From NCBI GenBank assembly GCA_902465645.1, contig CABQNX010000040.1, forward strand, positions 1 through 9,462: 9,462 nucleotides of DNA, written 5' to 3'. The stretch comes from an uncultured Peptoniphilus sp. (GTDB taxonomy: Bacteria > Bacillota > Clostridia > Tissierellales > Peptoniphilaceae). How positions within the stretch are numbered: position 1 is the first letter of the stretch; every line of letters starts with the position of its first letter. The notes under the pieces are model-generated. The model was not told the DNA's origin. It searched no databases and worked only from the letters and a program-made list of their open reading frames with translations. The translations under genes were made by a program, and so were the position numbers. Shown piece after piece: positions 1-7,025 of the stretch.

Positions 1-202
1 CTGCGCCCCCTCCAATAAGACATATAAAAGCGTTAGCTTTTAACAAGTTTTCTTAAGTTTGCTAAACCCCCTCAGGAAAGAAAATAGTAAAGCTTGGCTT
101 TACAAAAATAGATTCTTAAAGACTAATTCTTTTCCCCATAGTCATATGGAGAAATTTGTGATATATTTTAAAAAAAGATTTAAAAAAAGAATGGAGGAAA
201 CT

Positions 203-1288
203 ATGCACAAGAATAGAATTGATAGACTTATAAATAAAATGGAAGAAGAAAAACTTCACCACATGATAATCTCTGACCCCTACGCAATTTTTTATCTCCT
301 TGACAAGATGATTGAGCCAGGCGAAAGAGCCCTTGCCCTCTACATCCACAGGGATGGGGACGTAAAACTCCTTATCAACGAGCTCTTCCCTCAAGAAGAA
401 GAGGCTGGCGTGGACTTTATTTGGTACAACGACATAGAAGACGGAATCGAAAAACTTTCCAAGTTTATAAAAGATGACGAACTTATAGGAATCGACAAAT
501 TTTGGTCTGCAAAGTTCCTACTAAGATTACAAGAGATCTTCCCAGACAAAAAATATGTAAATGGATCAACAATAGTTGACCATGTGAGGAGAATTAAGGA
601 CGAGGAAGAAAAACAATTGATGCGTGAATCCTCTGCCATCAACGACAAGGTCATGGAAGAACTTATCCCTTGGGTTGTAAAAGACCTAAACGAAAAAGAA
701 CTTTCCCAAAAGCTAAAGGGAATCTACAAGGCTCACGGAGTAGAAGAAGTTTCCTTTGAACCAATCACTGCCTACGGAAGATCAGCAGCAGACCCCCACC
801 ACTCCACAGACAAGAATAAGGGAAAAGTCGGCGACTGCGTAGTCCTTGACATTGGAGGAATCTATAAAAATTACGCATCAGATATGACACGTACAGTATT
901 TATCGGCGAAGTCAGTGACCGTGCCAGAGAAATTTATGAAATAGTAAAAGAAGCTAACCTAAAAGGAATTGCCGCAGCTAAACCAGGCAACAAGATGTCA
1001 GACGTAGACAAAGCCGCAAGATCCTATATAGAAGAAAAAGGTTATGGCAAATACTTTACCCACAGAACTGGCCACTCCATAGGACTAGAATGCCACGAAG
1101 AAGGCGACGTCTCATCAGTAAACGACAGCATCATAGAAGTAGGACAAATCTTCTCCATAGAGCCAGGAATTTATCTATTAGAAGAAGGAATTGGAGTTAG
1201 GATAGAGGATTTGGTGTTAATAACAGAAGATGGGTGCGAGGTGCTTAATAAGGTTTCAAAGGATTTGAGGGTAGTCCCAATAAATTAA
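203..1288 (+). CDS. M24 family metallopeptidase (Xaa-Pro aminopeptidase/dipeptidase type)
   Basis: This cytoplasmic peptidase probably releases the residue next to proline from short peptides, using two divalent metal ions. The 361-residue product has the creatinase-like N-terminal domain (about residues 1-125) followed by the pita-bread catalytic domain. All five M24 metal ligands are visible: D216 in LDIGG, D227 in SDMTRT, H291 in HRTGHSIG, E320 in SIEPGIY and E335 in RIEDL. The frame stays open upstream to position 59, but the start at 203 is chosen because GGAGG at 193-197 sits 5 bases before it; the upstream ATG at 191 overlaps that site. There is no signal peptide. The gene stands alone, convergent with the met operon, and ends in its own terminator. 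Its codons look more GC-rich than those of hcp. The family is clear, but aminopeptidase (PepP) and dipeptidase (PepQ) specificity cannot be separated by eye. Confidence 0.93.
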   Translation: MHKNRIDRLINKMEEEKLHHMIISDPYAIFYLLDKMIEPGERALALYIHRDGDVKLLINELFPQEEEAGVDFIWYNDIEDGIEKLSKFIKDDELIGIDKFWSAKFLLRLQEIFPDKKYVNGSTIVDHVRRIKDEEEKQLMRESSAINDKVMEELIPWVVKDLNEKELSQKLKGIYKAHGVEEVSFEPITAYGRSAADPHHSTDKNKGKVGDCVVLDIGGIYKNYASDMTRTVFIGEVSDRAREIYEIVKEANLKGIAAAKPGNKMSDVDKAARSYIEEKGYGKYFTHRTGHSIGLECHEEGDVSSVNDSIIEVGQIFSIEPGIYLLEEGIGVRIEDLVLITEDGCEVLNKVSKDLRVVPIN

Positions 1289-1302
1289 TTTTTCAAAATC
1301 AT

Positions 1303-1331
1303 AACCACTGGCTTAGAGCTAGTGGTTTTTT
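1303..1331 (+). terminator. Rho-independent terminator of the M24 peptidase gene
   Basis: A 10-bp stem (1303-1312 with 1318-1327, one G-U pair) closes a 5-base loop and is followed by a short T run to 1331. It begins 14 bases after the peptidase stop codon. Confidence 0.88.
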
Positions 1332-1393
1332 ACTTGAAGCAAAGCTACTTTTCTACAACTATCATTGCTACTGGACTATTCATACTAAAACAT

Positions 1394-1433
1394 AAAAAAA
1401 CACCAGAGAGAATATAAATTCTTTCTGGTGTTT
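1394..1433 (-). terminator. Rho-independent terminator of the metNIQ operon
   Basis: Read on the minus strand, a 15-bp stem with one A/C mismatch (1419-1433 with 1398-1412) closes a 6-base loop and runs into seven T residues, of which the last four lie beyond the stem. It lies 47 bases past the metQ stop and separates the met operon from the convergent peptidase gene. Confidence 0.9.
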
Positions 1434-1480
1434 GGATCAACTTTATGGCTTAACCACGACTATGCTCTCTTTAAAAATTA

Positions 1481-2323
1481 TTATTTTTCGAAAGCTGGTA
1501 TAACTGCTCCTTTAAATGTTTCTTCTATAAACTTCCTAGATTCTTCAGAGTTAAGAACCTTTAAGAATTTTTGGAATTTTTCCTTGTTAGCATCTTCTTT
1601 TCTAATTGCAACTAGATTTGCATATGGTGAGTCTGTAGATTCAATGAAGATTGAGTCGCTAGTTGGGTCAAGTCCTTGGCCAATGGCAAAGTTTGAGTTA
1701 ATAACGGCTGCCCCTGAATCCTTATAAACTTGTGCAATTGAAGGTGCATCCATTGCTGTGAACTTTAAGTTCTTAGGATTTTCTGCTATGTCTTTTTCTG
1801 TTGAGTTAAGATTTGTCTTGTCCTTTAACTTAATTAGTCCTGCATCTTCAAGTAGGATTAAGGCTCTTGCACCGTTACTTGGATCGTTAGGGATGATGAT
1901 TTCTGCACCATCTTCGATTTCATCAACTGACTTATACTTTTCTGAGTATAAAGCCATTGGTTCGATGTGAACATAACCTAGGACGTCAAGATTATCAATA
2001 TTTCTTTCTTCTGTAAAGCTGTCAAGGTAAGGTTTGTGTTGGAAGTAGTTGGCATCAAGGTCGCCTGCCTCTAGTTGAAGGTTTGGTTGGATGTAGTCAT
2101 CAAAGTTTACAACTTCTACATCAAGTCCTTCTTTTTCAAATTCTGGTTTTAGACCTTCAATGATTTCTCCATGAGGTGTAGGTGATACACCAATTACAAT
2201 CTTGTTATCTCCATCTGCTGGAGCTTCTGCCTTAGTGTCATCTTTCTTTGCACCGCCACATCCTGTTAGGGCAAGTGATAGGACCACTGATCCTAGTAAA
2301 AATAATTTTTTAAAATTTTTCAT
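1481..2323 (-). CDS. metQ: Methionine ABC transporter substrate-binding lipoprotein MetQ
   Basis: This is the surface lipoprotein that captures methionine and delivers it to the MetNI transporter. It is 280 residues long, normal for the NlpA/MetQ family. A signal peptide of about 21 residues ends in the lipobox LTGC, so Cys22 should be lipidated. Typical family segments follow in order: IVIGVSPTPHGEI near residue 42, the QPNLQLEAGDLDANYFQHKP block, NDPSNGARAL in the middle and DSPYANLVA near the C-terminus. The start is supported by GAGGAGG at 2330-2336, 6 bases upstream. It is the last gene of the operon, 38 bases after a decayed paralogue, and is followed by a terminator. As the only intact metQ in the window it presumably serves MetNI. 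Some family members bind other small ligands, but the linkage to metN, metI and a Met T-box makes methionine very likely. Confidence 0.95.
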   Translation of the reverse strand: MKNFKKLFLLGSVVLSLALTGCGGAKKDDTKAEAPADGDNKIVIGVSPTPHGEIIEGLKPEFEKEGLDVEVVNFDDYIQPNLQLEAGDLDANYFQHKPYLDSFTEERNIDNLDVLGYVHIEPMALYSEKYKSVDEIEDGAEIIIPNDPSNGARALILLEDAGLIKLKDKTNLNSTEKDIAENPKNLKFTAMDAPSIAQVYKDSGAAVINSNFAIGQGLDPTSDSIFIESTDSPYANLVAIRKEDANKEKFQKFLKVLNSEESRKFIEETFKGAVIPAFEK

Positions 2324-2361
2324 ATATATCCTCCTCTAAAAAAATTATTACTTAATTAATA

Positions 2362-3182
2362 TTAAAATGTTGGAAGCACTGCTCCCTTGAAAGTATCTTC
2401 AATATACTTTCTTCTGATTGTAGAATTTCTACAACTTTCTTATAAATTTCCTTGTTTTCTTCGCCAGATCTTGCTGCCACAATGTTTGCATAAGGTGAAT
2501 CCTTTGCTTCTGTGATTATCGCATCTTTTGGATCAAGCCCATTTGCTATGGCAAAGTTTGGATTTATAAAGGCAAGGTCTCATCTTGGTAAACTCTTGGA
2601 ATATTTTGTGCATCAACTGCTGTGAATTTTAAATTTTTTGGGTTCTCCACTATATCAACTTCAGTTGAGTTTAAGTTATCCTTATCTTTTAACTTTATAA
2701 TTCCTTCCTTATCAAGAATTAATAAGGCCCTTGCTCCATTTGTTGGATCGTTGGGAATTATAATTTCTCCACCATCTTCAAGGTCTTTTATGTCCTTTAT
2801 CTTTGATGAAAATCCAAGAAGGGGTGTGATAAATATTTTTGAATCTTCTAGGGAAACTATATTTGTCTTCCTGTCCTTGTTAAAGCTATCGAGGTAGGGT
2901 TGGTGTTGGTAAAAGTTTAGGTCTAAGTCTCCTGATTCAAGTTGTAGGTTTGGTTGCACATAGTCTGAAAAGACTACTAGGTCGAGGTCAATGCCTGCCT
3001 TTTCAAATTCTGGCTCAAGAGCCTTTATGAGTTCTCCATGGGGAGTTTCCGATGCCCCTATTGTAACCTTAGTTTTTTCTCCTGTCTCTGGATTTTTTTT
3101 CTTCTACTTTGTTGTCTTTTCCACAAGCTGTTAAAACTGCAATAAGTCCAATTAGTGTCAATAAAATTTTTGTCTTCTTCAT
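2362..3182 (-). pseudogene. metQ: metQ paralogue disrupted by three frameshifts
   Basis: The remains of a second MetQ lipoprotein gene of nearly full length (821 bases) lie between metI and the intact metQ. It keeps AAGGAG at 3190-3195, 7 bases before the ATG, and a signal peptide with lipobox LTAC (Cys20). Reading then slips in three places. A run of eight A residues (3093-3100, minus strand) has one too many, so translation stops at 3069 after 37 residues. A second slip near 2580-2582, after VYQD, looks like a one-base loss and leads to a stop at 2564. A third near 2408-2417 looks like a seven-base loss, after which the normal ending KGAVLPTF resumes and stops at 2362. Joined across the slips, the protein is recognisably MetQ throughout, including TPHGELIKAL, NDPTNGARAL and DSPYANIVA. 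Assembly error could explain one slip but hardly all three, as neighbouring genes are clean. Confidence 0.9.
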
Positions 3183-3211
3183 CTTTTTTCTCCTTGTTGT
3201 CAAATATTATG

Positions 3212-3243
3212 TCTTTTTTCTTCTTTTTTCTTTTTCTTCTCTT
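3212..3243 (-). other. Polypurine tract between metI and the broken metQ
   Basis: The plus strand carries only pyrimidines over about 32 bases, so the mRNA has an uninterrupted run of A and G here. It begins inside the metI stop codon and ends about 17 bases before the ribosome site of the broken metQ. No function is evident. Confidence 0.4.
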
Positions 3244-3895
3244 ATTTTCTCTTGTCTATCTTCTTAGTCAAAAAGTTACCAACAAATTGAACTATTTGAA
3301 CTAAGATTATAATAACTACTACTGCTGACCATAGGATTAGGGGCTCATTTCTTTGGTAACCATACCTATTTGCCACATCTCCCAGGCCGCCTCCTCCCAT
3401 GACACCAGCCATAGCAGAGTAACCGATTACGTTAATTATTGTCATTGTAATCCCTGTCACTATCATTGGCATCGCCTCTGGTATAAGGACCTTAAAGATT
3501 ATTTCCCTCTTAGATGATCCCATGGACTTGGCTGCCTCGATGATGCCTGAGTCAACTTGAATAAAGTAACCTTCCATTAGTCTTGCAACAAAGGGTGCTG
3601 CTGAAACTGAAAGGGGAATTATCATTGCTGCAGTTCCGTAGGACTTTCCAACAATTAATCTTGATAGGGGGAATACAACTATCATCAAGATTACAAAGGG
3701 AAAGGACCTTAGGATATTTATTATTCCATCTAAGATTGAATAAACTTTTAAGGATTCAGTAAGTCCTCCAGGTCTTGTTGTTGTTAAAATAATTCCCAGT
3801 GGAAGACCAATTAAGAGGGCAATTATTGTCGAAGCAATTACCATTATTAAGGTTTGTGGAATTGCCGGTAAAACTATATCAATTATCCTATCCAT
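3242..3895 (-). CDS. metI: Methionine ABC transporter permease MetI
   Basis: This integral membrane permease forms the channel of the MetNIQ methionine importer, as a dimer docked on MetN. The 217 residues match the usual family length. The protein is strongly hydrophobic, with about five membrane segments starting at residue 10. The cytoplasmic coupling loop IEAAKSMGSS, with the EAA motif that contacts the ATPase, is followed by IPEAMP, and the glycine-rich stretch VMGGGGLGD typical of MetI follows. The ATG lies directly after the metN stop codon with no spacer, and GGAGG at 3904-3908 inside the end of metN serves as its ribosome site, so the two genes are probably translationally coupled. 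The frame ends in a basic tail (KKIDKRK). Confidence 0.95.
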   Translation of the reverse strand: MDRIIDIVLPAIPQTLIMVIASTIIALLIGLPLGIILTTTRPGGLTESLKVYSILDGIINILRSFPFVILMIVVFPLSRLIVGKSYGTAAMIIPLSVSAAPFVARLMEGYFIQVDSGIIEAAKSMGSSKREIIFKVLIPEAMPMIVTGITMTIINVIGYSAMAGVMGGGGLGDVANRYGYQRNEPLILWSAVVVIIILVQIVQFVGNFLTKKIDKRK

Positions 3896-4900
3896 TTAAA
3901 GCACCTCCACAATTACATTATTTTCTTTTAAGAATTCAATGGCCCTTGCTCTTTCATCATCCTTACCTAAGATTTGAACTGTAAGGTAACCAACATTTGC
4001 AGCATTTAGCTTGTTTATATTTCCAGATAAAATTGAAAAGTCTATATCAAACTTCTTGACACATTGGGAAAGAATTGGCTTGTCGTAGTTGTTGTCTGCA
4101 TAGGAAAGTCTCAAGACGTCTCCCTTGTAGTCGCTGGCTCTCACATAGCCTTCTTCCACATCGTCTTCAAGATTTTTAATAAAGGATCTTGTAACTGCAG
4201 TTTTTGGATTTGTGAAGAGTTCCTTTGTGGTGTTCTCTTCAATAATTTTTCCTGCTTCCATAACTGCTATCCTGTCACAAATTTCCTTGGCTACCTCCAT
4301 TTGATGGGTAATCATTATAACTGTCATGTCAAATTCTTCTACGATTCTCTTTAGAAGATTTAGGACTGACTTTGTGTTTGCCGGGTCAAGGGCTGATGTT
4401 CCTTCATCTGAAAGTAGGATTGAAGGGTTTGTCGCAATTGACCTTGCTATAGCCACTCTTTGTTTTTGACCACCAGATAGTTCTGCTGGGTAAGAATCCT
4501 TCTTATCTTCAAGATCAATGAATTTTAAGAGCTCGTCCACCCTCTTTCTTATATCTTCTCTAGACACTCCAGAAATTTCTAGGGGATAAGCAATATTTTC
4601 TGCCACAGTCTTTTGCATGAATAAGTTGAAATACTGGAAGATCATTCCAATATCCTTTCTAGCAGCCCTAAGTTCCTTTTCATTTAGGCCAATAATAGAT
4701 TTTCCATCAACTAGGATTTCTCCTGAGCTTGGTTCTTCCAACCTGTTTATACATCTAACAAGGGTCGACTTGCCGGCACCAGATAAACCAATTACGCCGT
4801 AAATCTCTCCTCGATTGACTTTAAAAGAAACATCGTTTAAGGCTCTAAAACTTCTTTCACCAGTTTTAAATTCTTTAACTAAGTTTTTTACTTCAATCAT
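3896..4900 (-). CDS. metN: Methionine ABC transporter ATP-binding protein MetN
   Basis: This is the ATPase that powers methionine import through MetI. It has 334 residues, the normal length. The ABC domain occupies about residues 1-240: Walker A GLSGAGKST (38-46), Q-loop Q89, signature LSGGQ (141-145), Walker B ending D165-E166 and switch H199 in MITHQM. Residues from about 265 form the C-terminal NIL domain, which in E. coli MetN binds methionine and inhibits transport when the amino acid is plentiful. After the catalytic glutamate the sequence reads DEGTSALDP, where most members have DEATSALDP; this is conservative and probably harmless. The start is supported by GGAGG at 4905-4909, 4 bases upstream. 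It is the first gene of the operon, directly downstream of a methionine T-box leader. Confidence 0.96.
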   Translation of the reverse strand: MIEVKNLVKEFKTGERSFRALNDVSFKVNRGEIYGVIGLSGAGKSTLVRCINRLEEPSSGEILVDGKSIIGLNEKELRAARKDIGMIFQYFNLFMQKTVAENIAYPLEISGVSREDIRKRVDELLKFIDLEDKKDSYPAELSGGQKQRVAIARSIATNPSILLSDEGTSALDPANTKSVLNLLKRIVEEFDMTVIMITHQMEVAKEICDRIAVMEAGKIIEENTTKELFTNPKTAVTRSFIKNLEDDVEEGYVRASDYKGDVLRLSYADNNYDKPILSQCVKKFDIDFSILSGNINKLNAANVGYLTVQILGKDDERARAIEFLKENNVIVEVL

Positions 4901-4917
4901 TTTTCCTCCAAAACAAT

Positions 4918-4952
4918 AAAAAAAGAGCTTCCATCCATAAGGACGAAAGCTC
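4918..4952 (-). terminator. Attenuator terminator of the T-box leader
   Basis: A 12-bp stem (4941-4952 with 4925-4936, including two G-U pairs) closes a 4-base loop and runs into seven T residues (4918-4924), just before the metN ribosome site. Its 5' arm starts at the last base of the T-box sequence, so the antiterminator and the terminator compete for the same bases. Confidence 0.92.
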
Positions 4953-5155
4953 GTGTTACCACCTTAATTTATCACTTTCTCACGAAAGCAACCTCTTCAA
5001 GTACTATCATACTCTACTTCTGTAACGGGAAGACCCGTAAATACCTAATATCAGCATTTCCTAGAGAAGGCCATGTTCACAAAAAATCTATCTACTTCTT
5101 TCACCAAAACGAAGCTCTCTTTAATCAAAATTTTAAGTTACTCTTCTTCTCAAAA
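4918..5155 (-). promoter_or_regulatory. Methionine-specific T-box riboswitch upstream of metN
   Basis: This leader RNA senses uncharged tRNA and controls readthrough into metNIQ. Stem I is closed by GAGAAG (5146-5151) pairing with CTTCTC, and contains the GAAGAGTAA segment expected near its base and a GGTGA segment near its tip. The specifier lies on the 3' side of Stem I, in GAACATGGCC: the codon is AUG (5072-5074), followed by a purine, so the cognate tRNA is tRNA-Met. A short Stem III hairpin lies at 5025-5038. The T-box itself, AAGGTGGTAACACG, is at 4952-4965; its UGGU bulge can pair with an ACCA tRNA end, as expected for tRNA-Met with discriminator A. The terminator follows. By the known mechanism, uncharged tRNA-Met stabilises the antiterminator and permits expression. 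Exact Stem I pairing was not folded. Confidence 0.94.
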
Positions 5156-5177
5156 GTTTATTTTTGAATTACTTATG

Positions 5178-5206
5178 ATTATATTAGCTTATATTTTAAA
5201 AGTCAA
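5178..5206 (-). promoter_or_regulatory. Sigma-A promoter of the metNIQ operon
   Basis: On the minus strand TTGACT (5201-5206) and TATAAT (5178-5183) are separated by exactly 17 bases. Transcription should start near 5171, about 20 bases before Stem I of the T-box. The -35 box begins 9 bases past the hcp stop codon. Confidence 0.88.
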
Positions 5207-5215
5207 GCATGTTTT

Positions 5216-6829
5216 TTATTTTATTTTTAAATTTTTCATATCTTCTTCAACTGTTGAGTTTCCAGCGATTCCAAAATTTTCAACTAGAACATTTACAACA
5301 TTTGGAGATAAAAATGCAGGAAGAGTTGGTCCAAGGTGAATATTTTTTACACCTAATGATAGAAGTGCAAGTAAAACAATTACTGCTTTTTGTTCGTACC
5401 ATGCAATATTATAGGCAATTGGAAGATCATTTACACTTTCAACTCCAAATGCATCAACTAATGCTAGAGCAATTTGAATTAATGAGTAAGAATCATTACA
5501 TTGTCCTGCGTCTAATACTCTTGGAATTCCATTAATATCTCCAAGATTTAACTTATTGTATCTGTATTTTGCACAACCAGCAGTTAAAATTACAGCAGAT
5601 TCTGGCAATTCTTCTGCAAATTCTGTGTAGTAATTTCTGTCATTCATTCTTCCATCGCAGCCAGCCATTACAACAAATTTTGTAATATCACCATTATTTA
5701 CAGCTTCAATAACTTTATCAGCAAGCTCTAATACTTGAGAGTGTGCAAATCCACCAACTATTTCTCCCTTTTCAATTTCTTCTGGAGACTTGCAAGTCTT
5801 TGCCATTTCAATTATTTTAGAGAAGTCCTTGTGACCATTTTCATCTTCTTCTATATAAGTGCATCCTGGATATCCTGCTGCGCCAGTTGTAAATAATTTG
5901 TCTTTATAAGAATCCTTAGGTGGAACTATACAGTTTGTTGTCATAAGGATTGGTCCATTAAAGGACTCAAACTCATCTCTTTGCTTCCACCAAGCATTAC
6001 CATAATTACCAACAAAGTTTTCATATTTTTTAAACTTTGGATAGTAGTTTGCAGGTAACATTTCAGAGTGAGTGTAAATATCTACACCAGAATCTTTTGC
6101 TTGTTCTAATAGCATTTCAAAGTCTTTTAAGTCGTGACCAGAAACTAGAATACCTGGATTATTTCTAACACCAATATTTACATTTGAAACTTCTGGGTTT
6201 CCATAAGTTCCTGTATTTGCAGAATCAAGAGTTGCCATTGCCTTATATCCCATTTCACCAGTTTTAAGTGTTAATGAAACTAATTCATCAACAGTTTTTT
6301 CTGTTAGAAGTTCTGCCATTGTATTTAAGATAAAGTTATTTACTTCTTCACTTTCATATCCTAAAACTTCTGCATGTCTTGCATATGCAGCCATACCCTT
6401 TAAACCATAAGTAACAAGTTCTTTTAAACTTCTAATATCTTCATTATCTTCTACTAAGATAGAAACTTCACCTGAATTTATTTTTCTTTCGATTTCAGAA
6501 AATTCTTCAGTTGACCACATAGCAGCTTCACTGTATTCTTTATCTTCTCTTAGAGAATTCATAAGCTTAATAGTTTCTTCAATTCTCTCTTTTATTGCAA
6601 TATCATCAAAGTTTGCATTTGTAATTGTTGTAAATAAATTTAAAACAACTCTATCTACTGCTTCTTTATTTTCTTTTCCACTTTTTACAACTATTTCAGA
6701 AAGTCCCTTTGATGTCCAAATTAAAAAATCTTGTAAATTTGCAACAACTGCAGATTTTCCACATACTCCTCTTTTAGTACAACCAGTGTTTTTAAATGTT
6801 TCTTGACATTGAAAACAAAACATATCCAT
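5216..6829 (-). CDS. hcp: Hybrid cluster protein Hcp (hydroxylamine reductase type)
   Basis: This cytoplasmic iron-sulfur protein reduces hydroxylamine in vitro and is linked to nitric oxide detoxification and protein S-nitrosylation in other bacteria. It is 537 residues long, the full-length class of strict anaerobes. The N-terminal cluster motif is C-x2-C-x8-C-x5-C (Cys5, 8, 17, 23), as in Desulfovibrio and Clostridium and unlike the wider spacing of enterobacteria. All seven hybrid-cluster ligands can be matched to motifs: His in SGHDL, Glu in HSEML, Cys in TTNC, AGCDG (the persulfide site), TAGCAKY and AGQCND, and Glu in WYEQK. The second of three close ATGs is chosen because GAGAGAGG (6839-6846) abuts the first and lies 9 bases from the second, giving the usual MxMFCFQCQE beginning. 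No separate electron-donor gene (hcr) is adjacent. No terminator is visible after it; the met promoter follows at once. Confidence 0.96.
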   Translation of the reverse strand: MDMFCFQCQETFKNTGCTKRGVCGKSAVVANLQDFLIWTSKGLSEIVVKSGKENKEAVDRVVLNLFTTITNANFDDIAIKERIEETIKLMNSLREDKEYSEAAMWSTEEFSEIERKINSGEVSILVEDNEDIRSLKELVTYGLKGMAAYARHAEVLGYESEEVNNFILNTMAELLTEKTVDELVSLTLKTGEMGYKAMATLDSANTGTYGNPEVSNVNIGVRNNPGILVSGHDLKDFEMLLEQAKDSGVDIYTHSEMLPANYYPKFKKYENFVGNYGNAWWKQRDEFESFNGPILMTTNCIVPPKDSYKDKLFTTGAAGYPGCTYIEEDENGHKDFSKIIEMAKTCKSPEEIEKGEIVGGFAHSQVLELADKVIEAVNNGDITKFVVMAGCDGRMNDRNYYTEFAEELPESAVILTAGCAKYRYNKLNLGDINGIPRVLDAGQCNDSYSLIQIALALVDAFGVESVNDLPIAYNIAWYEQKAVIVLLALLSLGVKNIHLGPTLPAFLSPNVVNVLVENFGIAGNSTVEEDMKNLKIK

Positions 6830-6851
6830 GATCTTCATCCTCTCTCTTTAA

Positions 6852-6880
6852 ATTATTCCTATAAATTCATTACTTCTAAA
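6852..6880 (-). promoter_or_regulatory. Candidate promoter of hcp
   Basis: On the minus strand TTTAGA (6875-6880) and AATAAT (6852-6857) are separated by 17 bases, matching consensus at 4 of 6 and 5 of 6 positions. The start would fall near 6845, leaving a leader of only about 16 bases before the chosen ATG. In such AT-rich DNA chance matches are common, so this is tentative. Confidence 0.45.
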
Positions 6881-6910
6881 TACATTTTAATAAATAAAGA
6901 TGAATTTTTC

Positions 6911-6926
6911 TGTTGCAAATGCAACA
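6911..6926. promoter_or_regulatory. 16-bp palindrome, candidate operator upstream of hcp
   Basis: TGTTGC and GCAACA form perfect 6-base arms around a 4-base AAAT spacer. The site lies between the tlpA terminator and hcp, its centre about 73 bases before the candidate hcp start point, a distance used by activators of the CRP/FNR family. The sequence does not match the usual FNR or HcpR half-sites, and agrees with the Rex consensus only in its outer bases (TGTT and AACA). The regulator is therefore unknown. Confidence 0.45.
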
Positions 6927-6930
6927 ATAT

Positions 6931-6962
6931 AAAAATAAAAGAGACCCCCTCTCGGAAGTCTC
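6931..6962 (-). terminator. Rho-independent terminator of the redox operon
   Basis: On the minus strand a 9-bp stem (6954-6962 with 6941-6949, two G-U pairs) closes a GAGA tetraloop and is followed by a T-rich tail with one A. It ends the tlpA transcript and separates it from hcp. Confidence 0.85.
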
Positions 6963-6983
6963 AATTGGTGTATATTAATGAGG

Positions 6984-7025
6984 AATCACTAAAAGTGATT
7001 AATAATCTAAATAAATTAGATTATT
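6984..7025 (-). repeat. Two abutting hairpins at the tlpA 3' end
   Basis: Two perfect inverted repeats lie back to back. The first has 10-bp arms (7001-7010 and 7016-7025) around a 5-base loop and includes the tlpA stop codon. The second has 7-bp arms (6984-6990 and 6994-7000) around 3 bases. Both lie upstream of the terminator in the transcript, so the mRNA ends in three stacked hairpins. They lack T tracts of their own; a role in mRNA stability or as a protein-binding site is possible but unproven. Confidence 0.6.

Noticed and set aside
1..60. Possible minus-strand gene entering from the left edge
   Set aside because: A frame reading towards the edge ends in a glycine-rich stretch and GGAGG occurs at 9-13 on the minus strand, but too little sequence is present to support a gene. 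The small hairpin at 25-42 has no T tract on either side long enough to call a terminator.
59..202. Extension of the M24 peptidase to an upstream start
   Set aside because: The extra 48 residues are low-complexity Lys/Phe-rich sequence without family character, while GGAGG lies correctly before the ATG at 203.
2564..2959. The 131-residue frame as a separate small gene
   Set aside because: It starts mid-domain at a GTG without a ribosome site and matches the centre of MetQ; it is the middle piece of the broken metQ.
3093..3100. A8 run as a phase-variation switch for the upstream metQ
   Set aside because: Changing the run by one base would restore only the first part of the frame; two further frameshifts remain downstream.
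5073..5535. Plus-strand open frames across the T-box leader and the hcp end
   Set aside because: They are antisense to the leader RNA and to hcp, with no family resemblance or ribosome site.
6830..6838. First ATG of the hcp frame as the start
   Set aside because: The purine-rich ribosome site directly touches this ATG, leaving no spacing; the second ATG has 9 bases and gives the usual Hcp N-terminus.
6984..7000. Inverted repeat as an hcp operator
   Set aside because: It lies upstream of the tlpA terminator and far from the candidate hcp promoter, so a transcript hairpin is the simpler reading.
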